Under the pieces are notes generated by a model that made no database searches, had not been told where the DNA came from, and saw only the letters and a list, made by a program, of their open reading frames with translations. This document shows, in pieces, positions 49,501-59,865 of a stretch of 64,000 nucleotides of DNA. The stretch's first letter is position 1, and the number at the start of each line of letters is the position of its first letter. Both the position numbers and the translations under genes were made by a program. Location: assembly GCA_963995525.1 (NCBI GenBank), contig OZ023213.1, positions 23,820,598 through 23,884,597 on the forward strand. The letters are read 5' to 3'. This DNA comes from Escarpia spicata. Lineage: Eukaryota > Annelida > Polychaeta > Sabellida > Siboglinidae.

Positions 49501-50081
49501 AAGACCGAATGCGTAACAGAAATGAACAAAAGTGATTGAAATGTATTTTCGCCCAACGTTTAAGTCGGTTTACCCATTATTGTTATGTTCTGATGTCATT
49601 TCATTGTCACGTGCACATCGGCATGGTATAAAAATATTGCGAACACGGTTACGGGCTTTTTAAAACGCACTTTGGTGGTACGAACAGCGTGCACATTGTA
49701 GTATAATAACTCCATTATATTAATGAATGTATATAAACAAGGAACAACTAAGGTACGTTTAATAAAATAATAATAATAATTCATTTCTCATGCGCGTGCG
49801 CATACACACGTGTACACACACGCGCACGTGCGCGCGCGCACACACACACTTGCGCACGCACACAAACACAGCATTTATTTTCCACACACACCTCGCACAC
49901 GTCTCTGTCATCTACAAGATGTTGTGTCGTGTTTGCAGTGTGTCATGGTGAGCTTGTGCGGACGACGTGTGGACGTTACTGCACTCCCACTTGCCGTAAG
50001 CCGGTCATCAACTGCGGCTTCCAGTGTGTCGCGAGGTGCCAATGTCCTCGATCCAGACCCTACCAGGAAGGCAAAAGTTGA
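42016..50081 (+). CDS. Secreted antistasin/VWD/C8/TIL protein, gene B (11 exons, 453 aa, truncated TIL)
   Basis: Exons: 42016-42093, 43434-43521, 44030-44142, 44401-44473, 44851-45110, 45681-45861, 46157-46298, 47758-47878, 48092-48148, 48930-49035, 49939-50081. All boundaries and phases equal gene A, and all introns are GT-AG. Domains are the same: signal peptide (residues 1-21), Cys-rich module, antistasin-like module, VWD with GDPHYHTYDG and GLCGNADA, C8 and TIL. By hand count there are 68 substitutions in 453 aligned residues. Differences that matter: exon 2 lacks two codons (Val-Cys), removing one cysteine. In C8 the gene A sequence CMFDTC reads CIFDTY, losing another. A net deletion of about 22 bp in exon 11 brings a stop after GKS, so the last two of the ten TIL cysteines and the C-terminal tail are lost. 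The open frame is otherwise intact, so it may be a functional variant or an early pseudogene. Confidence 0.87.
43620..43970. repeat. Intron 2 microsatellites of gene B
   Basis: Pure (TA)n at 43623-43680, then GT/GC, CA and TA arrays and a (GCAC)n run at about 43932-43968. Same order as gene A intron 2 but shorter in the CA/CGCA part. Confidence 0.9.
44692..44815. repeat. Intron 4 (TA)n microsatellites of gene B
   Basis: Two TA runs (about 44692-44740 and 44785-44815) occupy the place of the longer run in gene A. Confidence 0.9.
46324..46597. repeat. Intron 7 (GT)n and (ATGT)n microsatellites of gene B
   Basis: A short (GT)n after exon 7 is followed by about 155 bp of almost pure (ATGT)n (46440-46597), interrupted near 46530. 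Open frames on both strands are artefacts. Confidence 0.93.
46721..47560. repeat. Minisatellite, 35-bp unit, exactly 24 copies, in intron 7 of gene B
   Basis: A 35-bp unit with 'TCGCTCTGCCAGCCACGC' and 'ACTCCTCACTGCCTACT' fills 840 bp, exactly 24 units. Variation is very low: TTAGCTC instead of TTCGCTC early on, TCCCCAC in two units, TTCGTTC in one. Gene A has one unit at the same place (19553-19600). Because 35 is not a multiple of three and no stop occurs, the frame stays open for the whole array; no protein is implied. Confidence 0.97.
49085..49470 (-). mobile_element. 3' end of an RTE-type LINE in intron 10 of gene B
   Basis: On the minus strand an intact frame of 114 codons (49468-49124) encodes an RTE-type C-terminal tail: 'KWTWAEYISRLRDKRW', 'GKRSTGRPARRWRNELDEYL', 'WQRIAQGRQIWKRH'. 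A (GAT)n-type simple tail lies at 49093-49127. The matching copy in gene A (21130-21485) is more damaged. Antisense to the host gene; 5' truncated and not autonomous. Confidence 0.8.
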
Positions 50082-50216
50082 AGCTGAACCTCTGGCAGCA
50101 ACCGGTCTAAAGAGTCGGTATCGTCGAAATACTTGAAGAAAATCGACGACACCCGTCGTTATCCTAGATGGCCCGTCCTTTCCGTGGTCTGACAAACCAT
50201 CATTAGACATGCGCTT

Positions 50217-50222
50217 AATGAA
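50217..50222 (+). other. Degraded polyadenylation signal of gene B (AATGAA)
   Basis: Position equivalent to AATAAA at 22185-22190 of gene A, here AATGAA. The downstream alternative also differs (AGTAAA near 50350). Gene B may therefore use a weaker or different 3' end. Confidence 0.55.
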
Positions 50223-50224
50223 GA

Positions 50225-51055
50225 TGTACTTATTGTATCATAAACGACGGTAATTACAGCCTGTACCATGAACAGTAACCGGTTATTATTGTTATCCAAG
50301 CTAACATGAATGCCACTGACTCAATGTACGCCTGTACCGAGGACTTCATTGTGCAACGATAGTAAAAAAAATAACCAATGAATTGACACTGCGTTGTATT
50401 TATATAGTGGAATGTAGCGATGTACAGCGGGACGCCTAAACTTGCGTTTCCTATTAGTAGGCTGAGACGTTACTAAAATTTATAAAACGAGGAAGTTAGA
50501 AGAGCCAAGGCTAGTCGCCCATTAATTGTTCAGTTAAACAGTAATGGCACTAAAGGTAATGCAGGAAAACACTATTTAAACATCCACTTTGGTTCAAACC
50601 CCCTTTCGTACGCCAAATGTTTCCTCTGAAGTTTATTAACCATTAAAAATGTCAGACAAAGACACGATAGTTGTATTCGTATTACTAAGTTTAATAAAAT
50701 ACTGTGCGTTGAACCTACGTAGACAACAGGCTTATGAATGAATGAAAGTTTAAAGCTAGGATTCCATATGTGCGGAATCGCGTAGGAAACGCTTGCGGAA
50801 TGGAGAATACCTCTGTAGTGACGTCACTACTGGGAATGTCCTATCCGATTCCTGTGCAGATACAGTTCGAATCGCTGCATGGAGCGATTTAATTTGCTAC
50901 AGTCGCAATAAAAAACTACTATGTATTTCTGTTAATTTCCACTGTGCAATTTATTCGTTGTTTGCCGCATACGCATACCGTATATGTACATATGGAATCC
51001 TAGCTTTATTTAAAATATATATTTTAGAAAAACGTCCATATTCGATGACAATCAC
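50225..51055. other. 3' flank of gene B, no gene
   Basis: Aligns with 22200-22985. No ORF or RNA gene is recognised. Confidence 0.5.
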
Positions 51056-51057
51056 CA

Positions 51058-52145
51058 AGTCTCACTCACTCACTCACTCACTCACTCACTCACTCACTCA
51101 CTCACTCACTCACTCACTCACTCACTCACTCACTCACTCACTCACTCACTCACTCACTCACTCACTCACTCACTCACTCACTCACTCACTCACTCACTCA
51201 CTCACTCACTCACTCACTCACTCACTCACTCACTCACTCACTCACTCACTCACTCACTCACTCACTCACTCACTCACTCACTCACTCACTCACTCACTCA
51301 CTCACTCACTCACTCACTCACTCACTCACTCACTCACTCACTCACTCACTCACTCACTCACTCACTCACTCACTCACTCACTCACTCACTCACTCACTCA
51401 CTCACTCACTCACTCACTCACTCACTCACTCACTCACTCACTCACTCACTCACTCACTCACTCACTCACTCACTCACTCACTCACTCACTCACTCACTCA
51501 CTCACTCACTCACTCACTCACTCACTCACTCACTCACTCACTCACTCACTCACTCACTCACTCACTCACTCACTCACTCACTCACTCACTCACTCACTCA
51601 CTCACTCACTCACTCACTCACTCACTCACTCACTCACTCACTCACTCACTCACTCACTCACTCACTCACTCACTCACTCACTCACTCACTCACTCACTCA
51701 CTCACTCACTCACTCACTCACTCACTCACTCACTCACTCACTCACTCACTCACTCACTCACTCACTCACTCACTCACTCACTCACTCACTCACTCACTCA
51801 CTCACTCACTCACTCACTCACTCACTCACTCACTCACTCACTCACTCACTCACCCACTCACTAACTCACCACTCATTCACTCAACTAGTCACTCACTCAC
51901 TCACTCACCCACTCACTAACTCACCACTCATTCACTCAACTAGTCACTCACTCACTCACTCACTCACTCACTCACTCACTCACTCACTCACTCACTCACT
52001 CACTCACTCACTCACTCACTCACTCACTCACTCACTCACTCACTCACTCACTCACTCACTCACTCACTCACTCACTCACTCACTCACTCACTCACTCACT
52101 CACTCACTCACTCACTCACTCACTCACTCACTCACCCACTCACCC
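51058..52145. repeat. (TCAC)n array of about 1.08 kb, unit B
   Basis: An essentially pure tetranucleotide array. The main interruption is a roughly 47-bp variant block ('CCCACTCACTAACTCACC', 'ACTCATTCACTCAACTAGTC') that itself occurs twice in tandem at about 51853-51945. The array in unit A is about 310 bp. Here the anchor sequence next to it, present in unit A, is missing. Confidence 0.96.
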
Positions 52146-53119
52146 ATTTGCTCCCCCGGACCTCTTCGTAATCTTAAGTATCACTTAAATTTTCCTTAAG
52201 AGTGCGCCACTGATATGGATGTGTTGCCCGCCTGGTAATAGCATCATAGCCACGTAATAATCATAGTTTCCTTCTCCTTAATACTTGGAAACATATGTTG
52301 TCCTTACTTCCTCTGTCCTATGTACGGCTGCCGGTGCGGTGCGCCTAGGAATTATTAGTCTTCCTGGTTATAATTCAAACACAGTATTCTCGTTCTTCAA
52401 AACGTGTCTAACAATCGAAATAATTGTGAGGTATTTTGTAAACATAATATGGACTCCACACGAATAATAAATGCGAGTATAACACTCAACTAAATACAAA
52501 CAAAGATAACAATTTTTCTATGGGCCAAGTAATTTCACTTATTGATACAATCGGGGAGGGGGCAAACTCTGTATGATATTTGAAATAGACCATGCCACCA
52601 AATGCAAATTCCTCATATTATGTATGTTAACTGCGTCACCTCGAACCATTCTAACTAATGGGGGGTCAATATGCAATATTGGGGTTCAAGGATTTCAAAT
52701 ATTTATTCCTGAACGTCTGTGTCAGTCGCATCCGCCATATTTAAAGACGTAGAGTAGTATTTTCTGTGCTCTGTATAGATTTGTGGGCAATGATTTCGAA
52801 AATGGTAAGTATAACGTTCGCTTATTTTGACACATTCTCCATTTTTAAAGATGGCGCCAATCACAGAGTATTATTACCACAGCCACATAGTTATCTTCAA
52901 AACTGTTTTTCAGGTATGTCAATTTGAAATATATTACTTCTTGCCCTTCGCTGATATTCATTGACCCGCCATTCTTCACGTTGACTCATGCGCGCGCACA
53001 CACGCGCGTTCCCACAGTTTCCACAACTAGGGCGGAATGAGGACCTCACTGCAAATTTTTCAGGATGGTTCTTTTTCAAATAAAAAACTGTCATTATTTT
53101 CATATCCAAAGTGCATTTT
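52146..53119. other. Non-coding flank of unit B, no gene
   Basis: Aligns in large part with 23506-24464. No gene recognised. Confidence 0.45.
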
Positions 53120-53335
53120 TACCTGGTAGAGGCTTTCGTCTAACGTCTCACGCTGACTTCTTCAGTACCGATGACGCTGAATGACGTCATCGTACACGTG
53201 AGGCAGTTCGCTACTCCATACATCTTCAGTACTTGATGTACTCTCTCTGAGACCCCCTGCGCATGTGCGGGTAAGATGGATGGCTGAGCGGACCTCTCCA
53301 CTAAAATCATATTTTTTTCTGTCAAATCCACGATC
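53120..53335 (-). mobile_element. Penelope-like element 3' terminus, minus orientation, internally deleted
   Basis: On the minus strand 'LPAHAQGVSERVHQVLKMYG' (a piece from before the GIY-YIG nuclease) is joined directly to 'ANCLTCTMTSFSVIG' (the C-terminal end), so the nuclease core has been deleted. The terminal sequence with CTGAAGA and a GTC/GAC stem follows. The same terminus, inverted, is at 56717-56830. Confidence 0.65.
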
Positions 53336-53589
53336 CAATCGCTCTTAACATGTTAACACCGTGTCTCTAAAAGGTCAGGGATTCTAACAAAACCTAGGTG
53401 AAGGAAGCCTGGTATCCAAAAGCATCAATTCCAGGAAATGTTCCTACCCTCCAGACCTTCCGCCAAATTACGACATAGAAACAGTTTACGACACCAACAA
53501 AACAAACCCAAGTGCGACATACAGAACCCACCTACTACATAAAGACCAAACATGCATCGAGTGTAGGGAAAAACACATGCCATAGGAAT

Positions 53590-56520
53590 AGTAACTTTAA
53601 ACTGGGTGAGTATATGACATATTGGGTAGAATGACATCGTTCCAAGCTCCACTGGTGCTCCTTGGTCTAGCAATCATATTCAGATTGTCACAGACACCAA
53701 TGTCTTCATACAACACAGAGGAAATTACCAAAGACATCACATTCTTAAAACAATCTCTCCTTCCGATCACCCACAGGCAGCTTCGTTATGCATCACAATC
53801 AGGCATATTCACCGGGCTTTACATAGGCATGCTCTTGTTCGCAATGGCAAATGACACCCCAACAAACCCAGGCCCAATCAGATTCCCATGTGGCACATGC
53901 AATAAGGCCGTAGCATGCAACCAAAAAGCCACATGCTGCGACTCGTGTGACACAGGTTCCATATAAGATGCACCGGAATTTCCAACAAGTTATACTCTTG
54001 CATGAACAAAACCAACATGAAAAATATATCCTGGTACTGCCCACGGTGTGGCCTACCAAACCTATCAACCACGTTCTTTGACCCACCCTACGACACTGAC
54101 TGTGACAGCAACAGATTCTCCTCTCTTTCTGACGATGACTCCCTCCGCTTTAGCTCAGTCTCCAGCTACGGAAGCCCTATAGCCCACTCCTCCCCTCACA
54201 CAACCTAAACTGAACTCCCCATGAGAGAAAAGATAACATTCTGGAACAAAAATAGCAACTTAAACATTCAGAGCCTAAAAAAAGCCTGATCTCCAACTCA
54301 CAATAGATAATACAAACCCTAATATTATATTAGGATGCGTGACATGGCTAAACAAGAGTATTGAAACTTCGGAACCCTACCTGACGATTACACAGTATAT
54401 AGGAAAGATCGATCCTCCAGAGGTGGAGGAGTACTCCTGGCAATCAAAACATCCATTAATTCCTGAATGCAAACAGACTTGGACACCGATGGAGAGCTCA
54501 TCTGGGAAAAAATTAAATTAAAAAAATCCCAGATCTTTATGTTTGTAGCTTTTATCGACCTCCAACCAATGAGAAGGGATTGACCCATCTACGGAACTCC
54601 ATTAGAAGGATTAGCCAAAATGGAAAACACAATATATGGATAGCCGGCGATTTTAACTGTCCCAAAATTGATTGGACCTCCTTGAGCTGCCCAGAAAATG
54701 ACAAAACAGCGACTAACTTACTAGACCTGACTAGGGACTTTCACCTTCACCAAGCTTCAAAGGAACCCACCAGAGGCAAAACATACTAGAACTTTTCCTC
54801 ACCACCAACCCCTCCCTCATAGAAAGCACGCATAGCATACCAGGCATCAGCGATCATGACAGTATCCCCCTACTAAATGTCAACATGAAAATGCCCCAAA
54901 CCATTTCAAATACCACAAGGCAGAGTGGGAACATATTGAACAAGAACTCCAGGACCTTGGACACAAAATTCAAAACCAAGCCCCACTTCCCGACTCTCCA
55001 GAACCACTTTGGGATCTCTTCAAATGCGGCCTCCAGGAAATTATGAAAAAATTCACCCCTTCAAATATTCTTCAAACAGATTCTCACTCCTCTGGATCAC
55101 TAAAGACGTAAAAAATGATAAACAAAAAACAACGACTGTACAGCAAATCTAAGAAATGCAAAAGAGAAACTGACTGGACATTATTTAGGAAATTCCGCAA
55201 CGCTACCCAAAAGAAGATCCAGTCAGAATATTGGAAATACATTGCACATATAGCAGACCCGGAACAAGACAAACAAAATAAATCTTTCTGGCACTTTCCC
55301 CACTAAATGATAAAGGCATCGTGCACGCAGATAGCAAATCTAAAGCAGATATTCTTTCAAGACAATTCCAATATGTGTTCACGAAGGAAAAACATGGATA
55401 ACATCACCCAACCTCCCAACCAAAATCGTTCCCCACATATGTTCCCCATCCTAATAACAGTGGAAGGTGTCGAGAAATTACTTAAAGATGTAAAACCAAA
55501 CAATACCCAAAGCCCAGATAACATGCCTGCCAGAATCCCGAAGGAAATGGCCTCCAAAATAGAACCCATCCTAACAACTGTATTACAGAAATCAGTAGAC
55601 TCCGGAAATCTCCCCTTGGACTGGCTGAAAGCACATATAGTTCCCATTTACAAAAAGAATGACAGGACAGCTGCTTCTAACTATCGACCAGTCTCCCTTA
55701 CCAGTATACCCTGCAAACTTCTTAAGCACATTATATTCAAATCAATCCATAACCACCTTGAATCCCACAATAGTCTTGCTGACCGACAACATGGCTTTAG
55801 ACGTAGACGGTCCTGTGAGACTTCACTGCTCACGACGGTCCATGACTTGATGAGCACCCTGGAAAAAACCACAAAATTTTTCTTATACTTCTAGACTTCT
55901 CTAACGCTTTCGACACTGTCCCTACAATCAACTCCTGCTCAAACTGGATCACTATGGAATTAGAACCAGCACCCACCTTTGGATTAAACATTTTCTGACT
56001 AATAGATCACAAGTGCTGGTAGAAGGGTGCAAGTCGGGTCAGGTACACGTGAGCTCTGGAGTCCCACAGGGAAAAGGCCTTGGCCCCCTTCATTTCCTTC
56101 TCTATATTACTGACATGCCCACCCATATTTCTCCTGGAACCTCCATGAAACGTTTCGCTGACGATGCCATGCTCTACCGGAAAATCAATAACCAGACTGA
56201 CCAAGACAACCTACAGCATGACCTCGATAGATTCATCGAGTGGGAGCAAAACTGGCAAATGGCCTTCAACCCCTCCAAATGTGAAGTAATGCACGTCACC
56301 AAATCAAAATTATCCACAAATAACTCATGCACAATACATGGCACAACACCTCCCACAACTACTACACCTACAGCTTCTTTCCCCGAACAACAGTACAGTG
56401 GAAGACTTCCCTGTAACACATTCATTCCCAACAACCTGGACGCCTTCAAGGGTGCAATGCAGGGTATTGACCTGACAGCTGCACCTTTCAGGTACCTCCC
56501 ATAGACAACACAGCCCCACC
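53590..56520 (+). mobile_element. Decayed LINE with PHD-like finger, endonuclease and reverse transcriptase
   Basis: Plus strand: 'MANDTPTNPGPIRFPCGTCN' with a Cys-rich PHD-like finger ending 'WYCPRCGLPN' (53840-54065). Then endonuclease motif 'IWIAGDFNCPKIDW' (54630-54675), connector, 'NYRPVSLTSIPCKLLKHI' and 'RQHGFRRRRSCETSLL' (55680-55830), 'LDFSNAFDTV' (about 55893), 'SSGVPQGKGLGPLHFLLYIT' and 'RFADDAMLYRK' (56050-56180). At least five frameshifts or stops (near 53965, 54350, 54790, 55305, 55890). The insertion is absent from unit A. Clade uncertain (jockey/CR1 group). Confidence 0.85.
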
Positions 56521-56589
56521 CCTCTGCCCCCCTTTTTGTTGGTCGTTTTTTTGCTATCTGTGACCTTTTTCAAGGTCCAGGACGAATAC

Positions 56590-56860
56590 TGAAAACCACA
56601 TCATAGACTGGGGGAGCGAAAATTGTAGATAAGGAACCCAACCGAAGAATCCGGCATATCAAGGAAGCCATCTGGATCAAGAAGACCAAAACACCCATCA
56701 ACAGAGCAGAGGACAACTACGAACTGCCTCACGTGTACGGTGACGTCATTCAACGTCACCGGTACTGAAGAAGTCAGCGTGAGACGTTAGACGAAAGCCT
56801 CTACCTGGTAAAAATACATTTTGGATATGAAAAAATGAAAGTTTTTGATCTGAATGAGAA
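56590..56860 (+). mobile_element. Penelope-like element 3' terminus, plus orientation
   Basis: The C-terminal end of a Penelope-like protein is visible ('RRIRHIKEAIWIKKTKTPIN', then 'YELPHVYGDVIQ'). The terminal sequence with CTGAAGA (56765-56771), GTC (56773-56775), GAC (56790-56792) and GAAA (56793-56796) follows. The final ~100 bp is the inverse of 53127-53215. Confidence 0.65.
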
Positions 56861-57029
56861 CCTGTTCAAAAAGCAATATTTTAGCAAATGGTTAGTCCAT
56901 AGAGAAGATTGCTGGGTGGTATTGCTTATACTGTTAATGGCGTGAAAGTAATTTTTTGGCATTAGCACTTTTGAATTGACAAACTGGTTTTTAATTATTT
57001 ACATCAACATTATGACCTACTGCCTGCTG

Positions 57030-57881
57030 ACTAGGTTAGTATTGAAGGTACCACTACAGCGGGTTGCAGAATAACCTGCCCTCTTTTATAATTGGTGACT
57101 GGGTTTGAAAGGAAGCATATTTCCATTGGAATTGGCGCAAGCTTTGCTGGTGCGAAATCGCTGCTGTCCATCAACATAAAGCCCGGGAGAAACTGGCACT
57201 TTTCACCAGTCCAGACCAAACGAAACCAGACTACACCAGACCAAACTCACCCCGACTACAGTGAACACACTACACCAACTGATATACACTGCCTCAGACG
57301 AGAAACCGGCGTGACGTCGCAATCACGTAAACTTGAAAAAAGCCCCCATTACAATCGGACGTATATAAATATATACTAGACGACTGACACCGACCCGACT
57401 CGAATAAACCAACGCCGACTAGTCTGGTCTGGTCAGGCGAAAAATTTCACTGTATTCCGGCCTTCTTCGAGCGCAAAGATTGGTGACGTCATCACGTGAC
57501 GTACGTTTTTCTACCTGACAACCGGTTGAACAAACGGGATTGGTTGACGAGTTATGTAGGCCTATTCCTCCGATCAGTGACCTCGACGACTTCGAGATGT
57601 GGACAACGCTGTGCCTAACAAGAAGGATTATTCGAAAACTTCTTTGACGGAAAGGGGGGATGGCCTTTCGGACACGACCAAGTAGACGGCGCTGCGAGTC
57701 ATCTGGACTGTGACAGCATATATTTACACATATACCTTTATTCCTTATTCCTGATTAACGAACGTTAGAAATATATAACCCCGGCCTAAGTATGGTACTG
57801 AAACGTTTGGGACGTTGAAATGTATTGTATTGCAGGTATTAACATTGTTCTCAGAGAGAAGCATTTTTAAAAGCACACCAT
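57030..57881. other. Right flank of unit B, no gene
   Basis: Direct counterpart of about 24891-25763, ending at the AT arrays. Confidence 0.55.
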
Positions 57882-58003
57882 TTTATATATATATAATATA
57901 TATATATAATATATATATAATATATATATATATAATATATATATATATATACAGTGTACATACATATATAAATATCAAATAATATGTGTGTATATATATA
58001 TAT

Positions 58004-58047
<44 letters not shown>

Positions 58048-58053
58048 ATTATA

Positions 58054-58115
<62 letters not shown>
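57882..58115. repeat. (TA)n arrays at the right edge of unit B
   Basis: Several TATA runs, including a long pure one at about 58054-58113. A further (TA)n run is at about 58384-58458. Confidence 0.93.
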
Positions 58116-58125
<10 letters not shown>

Positions 58126-58370
58126 GACCTGTGGACCCGATCTCACAGCTTTCAATATCATGAAAGCTATTTTAAGTATTCCTGACTAACGTTCAGTAAT
58201 ACTTTTATCGTGAAAAATAAACACTTGCATAATATTCACACGCAAACTTTTCATGCATCCCACAACAATGATACCGCAACGTACGACGTAAGAAATACTA
58301 TAATTGTTAAAAACGTGCACGTGTACAATACAGGTGGCAATCAGAAACTCGAAACACATCATACACATCC

Positions 58371-58463
<93 letters not shown>

Positions 58464-58782
58464 CAGACCATCTTGGAATAAAAATAATGCAAAGTTGCAG
58501 ATACAAATAAAATACTATTTGAACAATTACAGCACAGCCATTCCGTGTATGTAATGACAAAGCTAATCTCCTGATGGCTTGTTGGCCTGGTAATATGCTC
58601 CTTTCAAAGCCTCAAGCCTGGCCTCATAGTGTTGGCGTGGACAATCGAAAGGTTATGGCCCGGCTGAGACTTTAACACCAACAGAGCTTCCAGCGCGTCA
58701 CCAACGGGGCTCGCTGGCCCGTTCGGTTCTTGCGGTCAGTCGAGAAAACTTTCTCACAATGCGAGCTGCGGTGGAGGATGTC
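58116..58782. other. Non-coding DNA with a second (TA)n run
   Basis: Contains the (TA)n run 58384-58458. No gene is supported; the remainder is unassigned. Confidence 0.45.
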
Positions 58783-59652
58783 GTACCGGTCTGGAAGGAG
58801 GTTCCGGTTTGAGAGTAAGTTCCGGTTCCGTTTTGCGTATTGAGCATGCGATTGTACATGTCAAAGGTTAGCGCCTACTTTCGGCCCGCAGCTGTGCGGT
58901 CTGGAAGCAAGTTCCGGTCTAAGAGTAAGTTCTGGTTCCGTTTTGCGTACACACTGTACTAGTCAAAGGTTCGCGCCTATTTTTGGCCTTTTTCTGGTCT
59001 GTTTGCCGAAACTATGTGTGACTATATTATAGTTTACGTTTATGATATGGTTACTTTTGTAATTGTTAGTATACATAACAAACCTTCATAATTAGCATAA
59101 CTTGTAATTATTTGAAAAAAATGTGTTTTTATTTTGATGTCATTATCTCAGAGCGTTGTGTATCTTACGACTTCGTCACACAGAGCTGCAGTTTGCAGCG
59201 TTGTTTATGCGCACAGCGGGTTTTGTGGCAAACACAAATGACATATCTCTGTCAGTTTGGCATGTATGAAGCTGAAATTGTGTATGTAATCTAACAGGCC
59301 CATTGGGGTGGTTCGTAGATTTATATTTTTTTTAAATCGTCGGGCATGGGGATCCTGAGCATGGGGATCGGGCATGGGGATCAGTAAGCGAAATATTATT
59401 AATTATGTAACTCAGTCGCCGCGAGCGTCGGGCAAGGGTCAAAGGTGATGGGTCACCTGAGGTCACGTTGCTCACCGCGATGTAACTCCGTCGCCACATA
59501 CTTCTGGCACGGAGTCAAATTTGATCGGTCAGTTGAGGTGACGTTGCTCACCGCGGGTCGCATTTTATGTACTGCGCTTGCGCGAGCATGCGCAATACAC
59601 AAAACGGAACCGGAACTTACTATCAGTCCGGAACCTCCTTCCAAACCGGTAC
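58783..59652. mobile_element. Candidate non-autonomous DNA transposon with about 67-bp terminal inverted repeats
   Basis: The left arm 58783-58850 (starting GTACCGGTCTGGAAGGAGG) and the right arm 59587-59652 (ending CCTCCTTCCA.ACCGGTAC) are imperfect inverted repeats sharing 'GTAAGTTCCGGTTCCGTTTT'. A second, direct copy of the left end lies at about 58898-58988, including 'GTCAAAGGTT.GCGCCTA'. No transposase is encoded. The target duplication could not be fixed and the superfamily is not assigned. The interior has a small 'GGGCATGGGGATC' tandem at about 59343-59383. Confidence 0.55.
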
Positions 59653-59865
59653 ACCTGCGATCGATTTCGTAACAAAACTAACAAATCCGTATTTCCGTAT
59701 TCAGTGCTCGATTCCGTAAAAAATACGGAAGAATACGGAGGATGCACAGGTCTACATATATATATATATATATATAAATTATATGTATATACATTCTATA
59801 GTTCGATGGCTGCGTGACTGGCTTGTAGATTTCATCCATGATCTACCCGTCGCCTTCAGTGTGAT
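59653..59865. other. Short spacer with a TA run
   Basis: Nothing recognised apart from a short (TA)n stretch at about 59756-59775. Confidence 0.4.

Noticed and set aside
42016..50081. Calling gene B a definite pseudogene
   Set aside because: All splice sites and phases are intact and the frame is open to a late stop. The losses are confined to specific cysteines and the C-terminus, so it is kept as a coding gene with doubts stated.
50793..52199. 468-codon open frame over the TCAC array in unit B
   Set aside because: Almost all of it is a tetranucleotide repeat; the flanks are non-coding in unit A.
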